64,000 bases of DNA. Origin: Bacteroidales bacterium (GTDB lineage Bacteria; Bacteroidota; Bacteroidia; Bacteroidales; 4484-276). Of the stretch, positions 55,132 through 63,137 are shown one piece after another. The DNA lies in assembly GCA_035647615.1 (NCBI GenBank), contig DASRND010000036.1, positions 310,001-374,000 of the forward strand. Reading direction: 5' to 3'. A model generated the notes under the pieces. It was given only the letters and a program-made list of their open reading frames with translations. It was not told where the DNA came from and made no database searches. A program made the translations under genes and the position numbers. How positions within the stretch are numbered: the stretch's first letter is position 1; every line of letters starts with the position of its first letter.

Positions 55132-56754
55132 ATGAAATTGTCAAAACATCTTTTCAAGTCGTTTCCATGCAGCCTGCTCACAGCCTTGCTCTTTGCAGCA
55201 TGGCTTTGGCCTTTTGCCGCACAGGCTCAAACTTTTGAATGGGCTGTGGCCGAAGACATCGAATTTGAATTGAATCCTGAGTTTCTCAACTATTCCGTTA
55301 CCACCGATGGGTGGGGATATGTTTACTATGCCGGATTAAAAACCTATGCTGCTTCCTTTGGCAGTAATGCATTTGGCGAAAGCTTCTTTGTTAAGTACGA
55401 TGCCAACGGCAGCCAGATGTTTCATAAACTAATGGCTGGCCAAAGCATTATCGCTAACCTGGCATCCGACCACCAAAATAATATTGTAATGACCGGAATG
55501 ATGCGCACCGATGTGGTCTTTGCGGTGGGAGATACATTGACCTATGCCGGAAACGGCACTAATACTTTTGTTGTAAAATTCACACAACAAGGTCAGGTAA
55601 TCTGGATGAAAAATCTTTCTGCGTTTTATAATTATTCTGATCAGATAAAAGGTCTGGCGCTGGATGAGGAGGACAATATTTATGTGGCCTGGTCGGCAAA
55701 TGCTACCGGCAACTCAACGATCAGCAAATTTTCGCCGGAGGGGGAGCAAATGCTAGATATCCTGCAAAATTCCGTTTCTATAGTTTCTTCTGTCGACGTA
55801 AGCGCCGACGGCGATATTTATGTGGCCGGCTCTTGCCCGGGAGCCAATGCGATTTTTGGCGGCGTGCCTTACAACTCCGGCTTTACCTACAGCATCTATG
55901 TAGCCCGCTATAACAGCGCCGGTGAGCCGGTGTGGGTTAAATTTGTTGAAGATGTCAGCTGCATACGGCCGCAAGTAAGATGGAGCCCAATCAATAAAAT
56001 CTTTCTCTCGGGACGACTCTCAGCACCGTTAACTTTTGGTGATATCCCTACCAATGGCCCTTCCTGGGTTTACGACTTTTTCTTAGCCAGAATGGATACA
56101 ACAGGCACTTTTGAATGGGTGCGTGAGGTACCACAAGTGCCGGATGGCGACGCTACAACAGGAAAACACAGTCACCTCTCGCTCGACTATTATGGATTCC
56201 CCTATCTGTGCGGCTTCTCACGCGGACAGATAGAATGGTCGGAACTATGGCAAACCGATGTGGGTGCGCGCGGGCTTTTCGTAATGGCTTATAACCCCGA
56301 CGGCGACTACCGCTGGGTAAAAACTGCAGTTGGCGCCCTCGATGCACAAACCCTCGACGCCTTCTCTCCCGACGAAATTTATGTTACCGGCACCGCCTTC
56401 GGACAACTCTATCTTGACGATATTACACTCTCTGCCACCAGTTTTATTTTCCCTTATCTAGCTAAAATTAAATTGGTAACAACCGGCGGCACCCCGACGC
56501 CACAACAAAATGGAGCCCGTGCAAAAGTATTTCCCAACCCGATGCATGCGGTTGCCACCATAACCATCGAAAATACCACAGCCTGTATCCAACTTTTTCA
56601 AATTCGTAATCTGAGTGGAACCCTGGTAAAAGAAGTTTTCACTAATAGCCAAACTGCAAGCTTCACCCGCGATAACCTAAGCCCGGGGATTTATCTTGTA
56701 ATTATCCGCCTCAGCGATGGAACCACGAGCACGACTAAGCTGGTGGTGCTTTAG
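55132..56754 (+). CDS. T9SS-exported beta-propeller-like protein
   Basis: 540 residues. A long signal peptide (about 1-33, ending AAQAQT) is followed by repeated units of the SBBP/propeller kind, each with a Y-x-A-G or FFVKYDANGSQ pattern (SFFVKYDANGSQMFHKLMAG; VARYNSAGEPVWVKF; FLARMDTTGTFEWVREVPQ). The T9SS sorting domain is at the C-terminus (about 460-540: AKVFPNPMHAVATITIEN, ending STTKLVVL). Surface or secreted protein of unknown ligand. Unlinked to rny. No promoter box is apparent. Confidence 0.85.
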   Translation: MKLSKHLFKSFPCSLLTALLFAAWLWPFAAQAQTFEWAVAEDIEFELNPEFLNYSVTTDGWGYVYYAGLKTYAASFGSNAFGESFFVKYDANGSQMFHKLMAGQSIIANLASDHQNNIVMTGMMRTDVVFAVGDTLTYAGNGTNTFVVKFTQQGQVIWMKNLSAFYNYSDQIKGLALDEEDNIYVAWSANATGNSTISKFSPEGEQMLDILQNSVSIVSSVDVSADGDIYVAGSCPGANAIFGGVPYNSGFTYSIYVARYNSAGEPVWVKFVEDVSCIRPQVRWSPINKIFLSGRLSAPLTFGDIPTNGPSWVYDFFLARMDTTGTFEWVREVPQVPDGDATTGKHSHLSLDYYGFPYLCGFSRGQIEWSELWQTDVGARGLFVMAYNPDGDYRWVKTAVGALDAQTLDAFSPDEIYVTGTAFGQLYLDDITLSATSFIFPYLAKIKLVTTGGTPTPQQNGARAKVFPNPMHAVATITIENTTACIQLFQIRNLSGTLVKEVFTNSQTASFTRDNLSPGIYLVIIRLSDGTTSTTKLVVL

Positions 56755-57006
56755 CAGAAGAAGTTCACAGCTTTCAGCCGGAAGAAACCAGTCAGCAGGA
56801 AACTCCACAAAAATTTTGGCTCCCACCCTGCTTGACTTTCCTTTACTTCATCATTCTGTATTCGATATTCTGCGGTTCGATATTCAAAAAACGAGTGCTT
56901 CAGAAAAATTAAAAGTAAAAGAGGTCATAACAATCCAATAAGGATTACCCTGGATTGACTAATGAGAACTTAGGGTTGAGAATTAAAGATTTACAATTAT
57001 CAGCAT
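56755..57006. other. Non-coding stretch without recognised signal
   Basis: No gene, promoter box or strong repeat was seen in these 252 bases. It lies between the T9SS gene and the ferredoxin terminator. Confidence 0.5.
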
Positions 57007-57041
57007 AAAAAAAGCCCGGATAGTCCTGCTACCCGAGCCTT
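57007..57041 (-). terminator. Terminator of the ferredoxin gene
   Basis: On the - strand a 10-bp stem (GCTCGGGTAG with CTATCCGGGC, two G-U pairs) is followed by TTTTTTT. Confidence 0.85.
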
Positions 57042-57080
57042 TGCTTGGTTTAAAAAATTGGATTTTTATCCTCTCCTGAA

Positions 57081-57248
57081 TTATTCAGGATGAATTGCCT
57101 CTACGGGGCAAACATCAGCGCATGCACCACAATCGGTACATACATCAGGATCAATTTTGTAAATTTCGCCCTCTGAGATTGCCTCTACAGGACATTCGTC
57201 AATGCAAGTACCACAAGCGGTACAATCATCTGAAATTACGTATGCCAT
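57081..57248 (-). CDS. 2x[4Fe-4S] ferredoxin
   Basis: 55 residues, a short gene that is easy to miss. Two Cys clusters: CTACGTCIDECP and CTDCGACADVCP, the C-x2-C-x2-C-x3-CP pattern twice, so two [4Fe-4S] clusters. Starts MAYVISDDCTACGTC and ends VEAIHPE. Low-potential electron carrier, fitting the hydrogenase maturation genes elsewhere in the window. Its own terminator follows. A small palindrome TGCAAA-G-TTTGCA lies 33-45 bases upstream of the start (57281-57293). Confidence 0.95.
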   Translation of the reverse strand: MAYVISDDCTACGTCIDECPVEAISEGEIYKIDPDVCTDCGACADVCPVEAIHPE

Positions 57249-57431
57249 TTTCTTTTGGTTTTTGAATTAATAATTATTGCTGCAAAGTTTGCATTATTTT
57301 CATTCAAACGACTTTTAAAATCAAAATGTTTGAACATTTAAGGCTGTTTTAAATTGACATTATCAAACAGCCATCGGCCTTGCAACGATAGAAGCAGCTT
57401 AACGGCCATTTCGATGAATGAGGCTTTTATG

Positions 57432-57439
57432 TACTTTTG
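57432..57439 (+). promoter_or_regulatory. -7 box of hutU
   Basis: TACTTTTG, 38 bases before ATG 57478. Confidence 0.55.
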
Positions 57440-57477
57440 CGTTTTCACATACATAGTGTGTTTTATAAAAGAAGAAT

Positions 57478-59484
57478 ATGATGAATGATTTTGAAAAAAA
57501 GATTCTGCAAGGCATCCCTGCCGAACTCCCCACCATGCCGCAGTGGGATACAAATGTTTCGCATGCACCCCGGCGCAAAGAAATCCTCACAACCGACGAA
57601 AAAGTGTTAGCACTAAAAAATGCGCTTCGCTATTTTCCTGCTGCGTTGCATTCACAGCTGGCACCGGAATTCGCCGACGAACTGCAAAAGTATGGGCGCA
57701 TTTATATGTATCGCTACCGACCGACCTACTCCATGCATGCCCGCCCTGTCGGCGATTATCCTGCACGTAGCCGGCAAGCAGCTTCCATTATGCTAATGAT
57801 TCAAAACAACCTCGACCCTGCCGTAGCGCAGCATCCGCACGAACTGATTACTTATGGCGGCAATGGAGCTGTGTTTCAAAACTGGGCGCAATATCTGCTC
57901 ACCATGAAATACCTCGCGGAGATGACTGATGAGCAAACATTGACGATGTATTCGGGGCATCCCATGGGGCTTTTCCCCTCGCACCGTGATGCGCCGCGTG
58001 TGGTTGTAACCAACGGCATGGTGATTCCTAACTACTCCACCCCCGACCATTGGGAAAAATTCAACGCGCTGGGCGTTTCACAATACGGCCAGATGACCGC
58101 CGGATCGTACATGTACATCGGGCCGCAGGGCATCGTTCATGGCACCACCATCACCGTGCTCAATGCCGGAAGGATGCTGGCGCATGGAAGTGACGAAGGC
58201 CTGGCTGGAAAATTATTTGTTACCTCCGGTCTTGGCGGCATGTCGGGCGCACAAGCCAAAGCGGCTGTGATAGCCGGAGCTGTAGGTGTGATAGCTGAGG
58301 TGAACGAAGCTGCCGCCCGCAAACGTCACCAACAGGGCTGGGTAGATGAGCTTTATGATGAGTTGCCAAAACTGATAGAGCGCATTCGCCGGACGCGTGA
58401 GGACAAAGAGTCAGTATCGCTGGCTTATGTAGGGAACATTGTGGACTTGTGGGAGAAACTGTTAGCAGAAAATATAAAAGTGGAATTGGGATCAGACCAA
58501 ACTTCGCTACACAATCCCTGGGCTGGTGGCTATTATCCGGCCGGTCTTTCTTTTGAAGAATCCAATAAAATGATGGTCGACAACCCGAAACAGTTTACCG
58601 AAGCGGTAAAGAAATCGCTATGCCGGCAGGTGAAAGCCATCAACGCAATGACTGCCCGGGGCATGTACTTTTTTGATTATGGCAACGCATTTTTGCTGGA
58701 ATCGGGGCGCGCCGGAGCCGACATTTTCGACAACAAAGGCGGCTACCGTTATCCGTCGTATGTGCAGGACATCATGGGTCCGATGTGTTTCGATTACGGC
58801 TTTGGCCCTTTCCGCTGGGTTTGCACTTCGGGCAATCCGGCAGATCTCGACACCACCGATAAAATTGCTATAAAAGTGCTCGAAGAAATTGCCGCCACGG
58901 CGCCCAAAGAAATTACCCAACAAATGCACGACAACATCAGATGGATAAAAGGAGCCAAAGAAAACAAGCTGGTGGTTGGATCGCAGGCACGGATACTTTA
59001 CGCCGATGCCGAAGGACGCATCCGCATTGCAGAAACCTTTAACCAGGCCATTCGCTCAGGCGAAATATCAGCTCCGGTAGTGCTGGGGCGCGACCACCAC
59101 GACGTGTCCGGCACCGACTCGCCTTACCGCGAAACTTCCAACATCTACGACGGTTCACAATTTACTGCCGACATGGCCATCCAAAACGTTATCGGCGACG
59201 CTTTCCGTGGCGCCACCTGGGTATCGATACACAACGGCGGCGGCGTGGGCTGGGGCGAAGTAATCAACGGCGGATTCGGCATGCTGCTCGACGGCTCCGA
59301 AGATGCCGGCCGTCGTTTGAAATCGATGCTTTATTGGGATGTTAATAATGGTATTGCCCGCCGTAACTGGGCACGTAACCCCGGCGCTATTTTCGCTATA
59401 AAGCGAGCCATGAAAGAGAACCCAAACCTAAAGGTGACACTTCCCAACGAAGCCGACGAGTCGATGCTGAAAAAGTTAGTGTGA
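57478..59484 (+). CDS. hutU: Urocanate hydratase
   Basis: 668 residues, the longer form usual in Bacteroidota. Converts urocanate to imidazolonepropionate in histidine breakdown, with tightly bound NAD. Motifs: ITYGGNGAVFQNWAQYLL, YSGHPMGLFPSHRDAPRVVV, TSGLGGMSGAQAKAAVIAG (NAD-binding), YYPAGLSFEESNKMM, and the active-site region FDYGFGPFRWVCTSG. C-terminal HNGGGVGWGEVINGGFGMLL. ATG 57478 or 57481. No other hut gene is in the window. It lies 44 bases before cheR, but a functional link is not implied. Confidence 0.94.
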   Translation: MMNDFEKKILQGIPAELPTMPQWDTNVSHAPRRKEILTTDEKVLALKNALRYFPAALHSQLAPEFADELQKYGRIYMYRYRPTYSMHARPVGDYPARSRQAASIMLMIQNNLDPAVAQHPHELITYGGNGAVFQNWAQYLLTMKYLAEMTDEQTLTMYSGHPMGLFPSHRDAPRVVVTNGMVIPNYSTPDHWEKFNALGVSQYGQMTAGSYMYIGPQGIVHGTTITVLNAGRMLAHGSDEGLAGKLFVTSGLGGMSGAQAKAAVIAGAVGVIAEVNEAAARKRHQQGWVDELYDELPKLIERIRRTREDKESVSLAYVGNIVDLWEKLLAENIKVELGSDQTSLHNPWAGGYYPAGLSFEESNKMMVDNPKQFTEAVKKSLCRQVKAINAMTARGMYFFDYGNAFLLESGRAGADIFDNKGGYRYPSYVQDIMGPMCFDYGFGPFRWVCTSGNPADLDTTDKIAIKVLEEIAATAPKEITQQMHDNIRWIKGAKENKLVVGSQARILYADAEGRIRIAETFNQAIRSGEISAPVVLGRDHHDVSGTDSPYRETSNIYDGSQFTADMAIQNVIGDAFRGATWVSIHNGGGVGWGEVINGGFGMLLDGSEDAGRRLKSMLYWDVNNGIARRNWARNPGAIFAIKRAMKENPNLKVTLPNEADESMLKKLV

Positions 59485-59528
59485 TGCAAATCATTTAATA
59501 AAACAGTTTCGGAAACCAACTAAAACCG

Positions 59529-60386
59529 GTGCAAGCCAACGATCTACATAAGCTCTATCAGGCAGAGCTGAGCGATTCCGACTTTGAGCGGCTCAGCGAA
59601 TTTATCTTTCGCGAGTATGGCATCCACCTGCCGCCACACAAGAAGCTTATGCTCCAGAGCCGCCTGCGCTCACGCCTTAAAATAAACGGCTGCTTCGACT
59701 TTGCCACCTATATCGCCTACCTCTTCAGCAGCCGTGGCCAACAGGTTGAGCTTATCCACATGATCGATGCGGTTACCACCAATAAAACCGACTTCTTCCG
59801 CGAGCCCGATCATTTTGATTTTTTATACAGAAACGTGTTTATTGATCATTACCAACATTCGACAAATAGATCTTTCAAAATATGGAGCGCCGGATGTTCC
59901 ACAGGCGAAGAGGCCTACACCATGGCCATCATTCTGAGTGAATTCAAAGCTTCGCATCATCAGTTCGAGTTTGAGATTGTAGCTACCGATGTTTCGGCAA
60001 CGGCTTTGCGACAAGCTACCACGGCGATTTATCCGGAAAGCAAAACGCAGGTAATCCCGCTGAGCCTGCGCAAGAACTACCTGTTGCGCAGCTGCGACCG
60101 GACAGCTAAAACAGTGCGGATCGTTTCGGCACTGCGACAGAAAGTGCACTTTGAGCGGCAAAACCTGATGCACACCGACAAATTCCATGAAAGTGATTTT
60201 GATGTCATTTTTTGCCGCAACACGCTGATTTATTTTGATCGCGTAGTGCAATTACGGGTAGTTCGGGCGCTGCTTGACAAACTACGTAAAGGAGGATATT
60301 TTTTTATCGGGCACTCGGAGTCTTTATTCAGCGACTTGTGGCTTCCGCTGAAGAGAGTAGCGCCCGCTGTTTATCAAAAAATTTAA
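59529..60386 (+). CDS. cheR: CheR chemotaxis methyltransferase
   Basis: 285 residues from GTG 59529. CheR_N helices (about 10-70; SDFERLSEFIFREYGIHL) precede the SAM-dependent methyltransferase domain (about 85-285) with WSAGCSTGEEAYTMAIIL, IVATDVSATAL, DVIFCRNTLIYFD and FFIGHSESLF. Methylates receptor glutamates using SAM. The likely substrate is the receptor at 36613-38643, which ends in a candidate docking motif. A GTG start is used because no ATG lies between the stop of the preceding frame and the conserved part. Confidence 0.94.
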   Translation: MQANDLHKLYQAELSDSDFERLSEFIFREYGIHLPPHKKLMLQSRLRSRLKINGCFDFATYIAYLFSSRGQQVELIHMIDAVTTNKTDFFREPDHFDFLYRNVFIDHYQHSTNRSFKIWSAGCSTGEEAYTMAIILSEFKASHHQFEFEIVATDVSATALRQATTAIYPESKTQVIPLSLRKNYLLRSCDRTAKTVRIVSALRQKVHFERQNLMHTDKFHESDFDVIFCRNTLIYFDRVVQLRVVRALLDKLRKGGYFFIGHSESLFSDLWLPLKRVAPAVYQKI

Positions 60387-60695
60387 ACTGCAAAAAGCAA
60401 ATAACAATAAAACAATTCACAAATAAATCTCAATTATCAAAAAGCAAACGCTGCATGTCTTCACTATTTTTTTTTGGATTTATTTGAGATTTAGATTTTG
60501 TTTTTTGGATTTTATTTTTGAAAAAGGTTTGGGCTAAAGCCCGCTAATGTCTTGGATACTTGTTAGCCTCGGCCTGGTGTCCGGGGTTATTGAATCGTCT
60601 GGCTCTAGAGATATTCCTTCCGACTAGCGGCGGATGAGATTTAAGATTTGGAATTTGTTTTTTTGGGATTTTTGCCATCGTTAAAACCATAAATC
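60387..60695. other. Intergenic stretch with a GGGCTAAAGCCC hairpin
   Basis: 309 bases without a gene. It holds an inverted repeat GGGCT-AA-AGCCC (60531-60542) and a GGCC/CCGGGG-rich segment after it, of the sort found as dispersed short repeats in Bacteroidota genomes. A/T-rich repeats (TTTGGATTT, TTTGAGATTTAGATTTTG) flank it. Whether it is dispersed cannot be judged from one copy. Confidence 0.35.
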
Positions 60696-61586
60696 ATGAC
60701 ACCACTTACCGACCAGCAACTTATCGACGAGCTCCGGCACCGCATCGAGCAGCGCAGTGAGGCCTACCGCGAACTGGAAAAACTCAACCGGACGCTTCAG
60801 CAGGTGAACCACAAACTCATTGAAGCGGAGCGACTGAAAACGAACTTCCTGTCGAATGCACGCAACGAAATCATCAATCCACTAACGTCGATCCTCAGTT
60901 TGTCGGAATCGCTTGGCGCGAACGAAAACCTCACTGCAGAAGAGATTCGTCGCCGGGCGGCGCTGATATATCAGGAGACGGTGCATCTCGATTTTCAATG
61001 GCACAACATTTTTGCGTCTGCCGAAATAGAAGCCGGCGATGTGGTGATAGAGTTTTATGATTTTGATTTCATGCAAGCTGTCAAAGACATTACTGCAAAG
61101 TTTAAGAAAATTGCTGCCGATAGAAATGTTCGCTTTGTCTATAGCGGCTTCTCCCCTGAAAAACTTATCATTCGCAGCGATCCACAAAAATTGCAGCTCA
61201 TCCTCGAAAATCTCATCATGAATGCCGTACAATACACTTATCATGGTACCGAGGTGCACATTTCACTAACGTACAAAGAAGAAACAGTATCTCTTGCAGT
61301 GACCGATCACGGTTCCGGTATCGATAGTTCCGATCATGAACGCGTCTTCGACCGGTTTACCCGAATAAGCCCTGACGTGGCTGAACCCGGCCAGGGGCAT
61401 GGGCTGGGGCTTCCACTGATAAAATCCTACATCGAACTCCTCGGCGGCGAAATAATACTGCAAAGCCAGCGCGATCATGGCAGCACTTTTACCATCCGTA
61501 TCCCCGATCATACACATACCATCGACAGCAGCGGCTCAGCAGCGCACGGACAGGATTTTCTTTTCGACCAAAGCGAATTGTTTTAA
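60696..61586 (+). CDS. Histidine-kinase-like protein lacking the phospho-acceptor His
   Basis: 296 residues, soluble. N-terminal coiled coil (1-45), a HisKA-like helix (about 46-110) and an intact HATPase_c domain (about 160-275): N box LENLIMNAVQYT, G1 DHGSGID, F box VFDRFTR, G2 GQGHGLGL. The H box reads FLSNARNEIINPLTS where kinases have SHEIRTPL, so the acceptor His is Asn57 (codon AAC at 60864-60866, one base from CAC). It therefore probably cannot autophosphorylate; it could act as a phosphatase, or bind ATP as a regulator. It lies in the cheR-cheD-cheB operon. Confidence 0.8.
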   Translation: MTPLTDQQLIDELRHRIEQRSEAYRELEKLNRTLQQVNHKLIEAERLKTNFLSNARNEIINPLTSILSLSESLGANENLTAEEIRRRAALIYQETVHLDFQWHNIFASAEIEAGDVVIEFYDFDFMQAVKDITAKFKKIAADRNVRFVYSGFSPEKLIIRSDPQKLQLILENLIMNAVQYTYHGTEVHISLTYKEETVSLAVTDHGSGIDSSDHERVFDRFTRISPDVAEPGQGHGLGLPLIKSYIELLGGEIILQSQRDHGSTFTIRIPDHTHTIDSSGSAAHGQDFLFDQSELF

Positions 61587-61592
61587 CAAACA

Positions 61593-62048
61593 ATGAACAA
61601 CCTGCAGGCGAAATACATTTACTCATCAGCCCTTTTTGTGGCCCATGAGCCCATCATCCTCAATACTATTTTGGGATCGTGCGTGGCCGTATGCTTGTGG
61701 GACAGTGAGAGAGCCACCGGAGGGATGAACCATTATATGTTGCCGCTTTGGAATGGTGAGGGATTTGCTTCGCCCAAATATGGAAATATTGCCAACGAAC
61801 TGCTGGTAAAAAAAATGCTGGCTCAGGGTAGTAATATGGAAAATCTTATCGCCAAATTTTTTGGCGGTGCGCAAATGCTCGACGATAACGCAAGGATTTT
61901 TGATATTGGTCAGCGTAACACTGAGCTTGCTTTTGAGATTTATGCAGCCTATGGCATCGAAATAGCCAAAGGCAGCACCGGTGGCAATCGGGGACGTAAA
62001 ATATTTTTTAACACACATACCGGCGAGGTGATGCAGAAATACCTTTGA
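61593..62048 (+). CDS. cheD: CheD receptor deamidase
   Basis: 151 residues. Deamidates receptor glutamines and in other species also interacts with CheC. The catalytic Cys is in ILGSCVAVCLWD (near residue 30) and His in GGMNHYMLP; the Thr follows further on. Starts 6 bases after the kinase-like gene. CheC was not found in the window. Acts on the receptor with CheR and CheB. Confidence 0.92.
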   Translation: MNNLQAKYIYSSALFVAHEPIILNTILGSCVAVCLWDSERATGGMNHYMLPLWNGEGFASPKYGNIANELLVKKMLAQGSNMENLIAKFFGGAQMLDDNARIFDIGQRNTELAFEIYAAYGIEIAKGSTGGNRGRKIFFNTHTGEVMQKYL

Positions 62049-62078
62049 GTGTCCGGCAAAAGATAACAGCCCGGTTTT

Positions 62079-63137
62079 ATGAGGAAAAAAATTCGTGTTT
62101 TAATAGTTGATGATTCCGCTGTAATCAGGCAGTCGCTTACCAAAATACTGGAGCACTCAGAGCAGATAGAAATTATTGCCACAGCTTCCGACCCTTATGT
62201 GGCGGCGGCCTGCATGAAAAAAGAAATCCCGGATGTAATCACCCTCGATCTGGACATGCCCCGCATGGATGGCCTCACGTTTCTTCATCGCCTTATGACA
62301 CAATACCCTGTGCCGGTGGTGGTAATTTCGAGTCTTACGCGCAAAGGCTCGCCCGAAGTGATCAAAGCGCTGGAATATGGCGCCGTGGATGTTATTCACA
62401 AACCCAACCTCATCAATCAGAAAAATATTGACGAAAGCAGCATCCAGATCATCGATGCCGTGATAGCCGCCAGCATGTCACGACCGGCGCGTCGTAATAT
62501 TAGTACCCGGCCAGAACCTTCAATTCTCCGGGCTACGGCATTGCCAGCTTTTGATTTTAATAACAAAACAATCATTGCCATCGGCGCTTCTACCGGCGGT
62601 ACCGAAGCCATCCAAACCATCCTGGCCGGACTGCCCGCCAACACGCCGCCGGTAATTATCGTGCAACACATGCCTGCCGGCTTTACCCGCACTTTCGCCG
62701 AAAGGCTCGACAGCCTGTTCCCCTTTCGGGTGAAAGAAGCTGAAAATGACGAAGAGCTTACCGTGGGCAAAGTACTGATAGCTCCCGGTGGATATCATCT
62801 CGCCGTGAAACGATCTCCTGCCGGTTTGTACACGCATGCTTACAGCGGCCCGCTGGTAAATCGTCACCGACCTGCCGTGGATGTACTTTTTAGTTCGGTG
62901 GCGCGTGCAGCAGGCAGCAACGCAACAGGTATTTTGCTCACCGGAATGGGCGCTGACGGAGCTGCCGGACTGCTCGAAATGAAACAGGCCGGAGCGCTAA
63001 CCATTGCTCAGGATAAAGCCACAAGCGCGGTGTACGGAATGCCCAAAGAAGCCGAAAAAATCGGCGCTGCTCAATTCGTGCTGCCCATAAATCAGATCGC
63101 CGAATTTGTAATTAATAAAATAAAAAATGCACGCTAA
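62079..63137 (+). CDS. cheB: CheB receptor methylesterase
   Basis: 352 residues. Receiver domain (about 5-120) with VLIVDDSAVIRQS, phosphorylated Asp in VITLDLDMPRMDGL and Lys in VIHKPN; linker; methylesterase domain (about 165-350) with the catalytic Ser in IGASTGGTEAIQTIL, His in VQHMPAGFT and Asp in GMGADGAAGL. Removes methyl groups from and deamidates the receptor; activated by CheA phosphate. Its last codons overlap the next gene by 11 bases. Confidence 0.95.
   Translation: MRKKIRVLIVDDSAVIRQSLTKILEHSEQIEIIATASDPYVAAACMKKEIPDVITLDLDMPRMDGLTFLHRLMTQYPVPVVVISSLTRKGSPEVIKALEYGAVDVIHKPNLINQKNIDESSIQIIDAVIAASMSRPARRNISTRPEPSILRATALPAFDFNNKTIIAIGASTGGTEAIQTILAGLPANTPPVIIVQHMPAGFTRTFAERLDSLFPFRVKEAENDEELTVGKVLIAPGGYHLAVKRSPAGLYTHAYSGPLVNRHRPAVDVLFSSVARAAGSNATGILLTGMGADGAAGLLEMKQAGALTIAQDKATSAVYGMPKEAEKIGAAQFVLPINQIAEFVINKIKNAR

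Noticed and set aside
56717..56941. 74-codon frame overlapping the end of the T9SS gene at 55132-56754
   Set aside because: It overlaps the sorting domain end and has no recognisable pattern.
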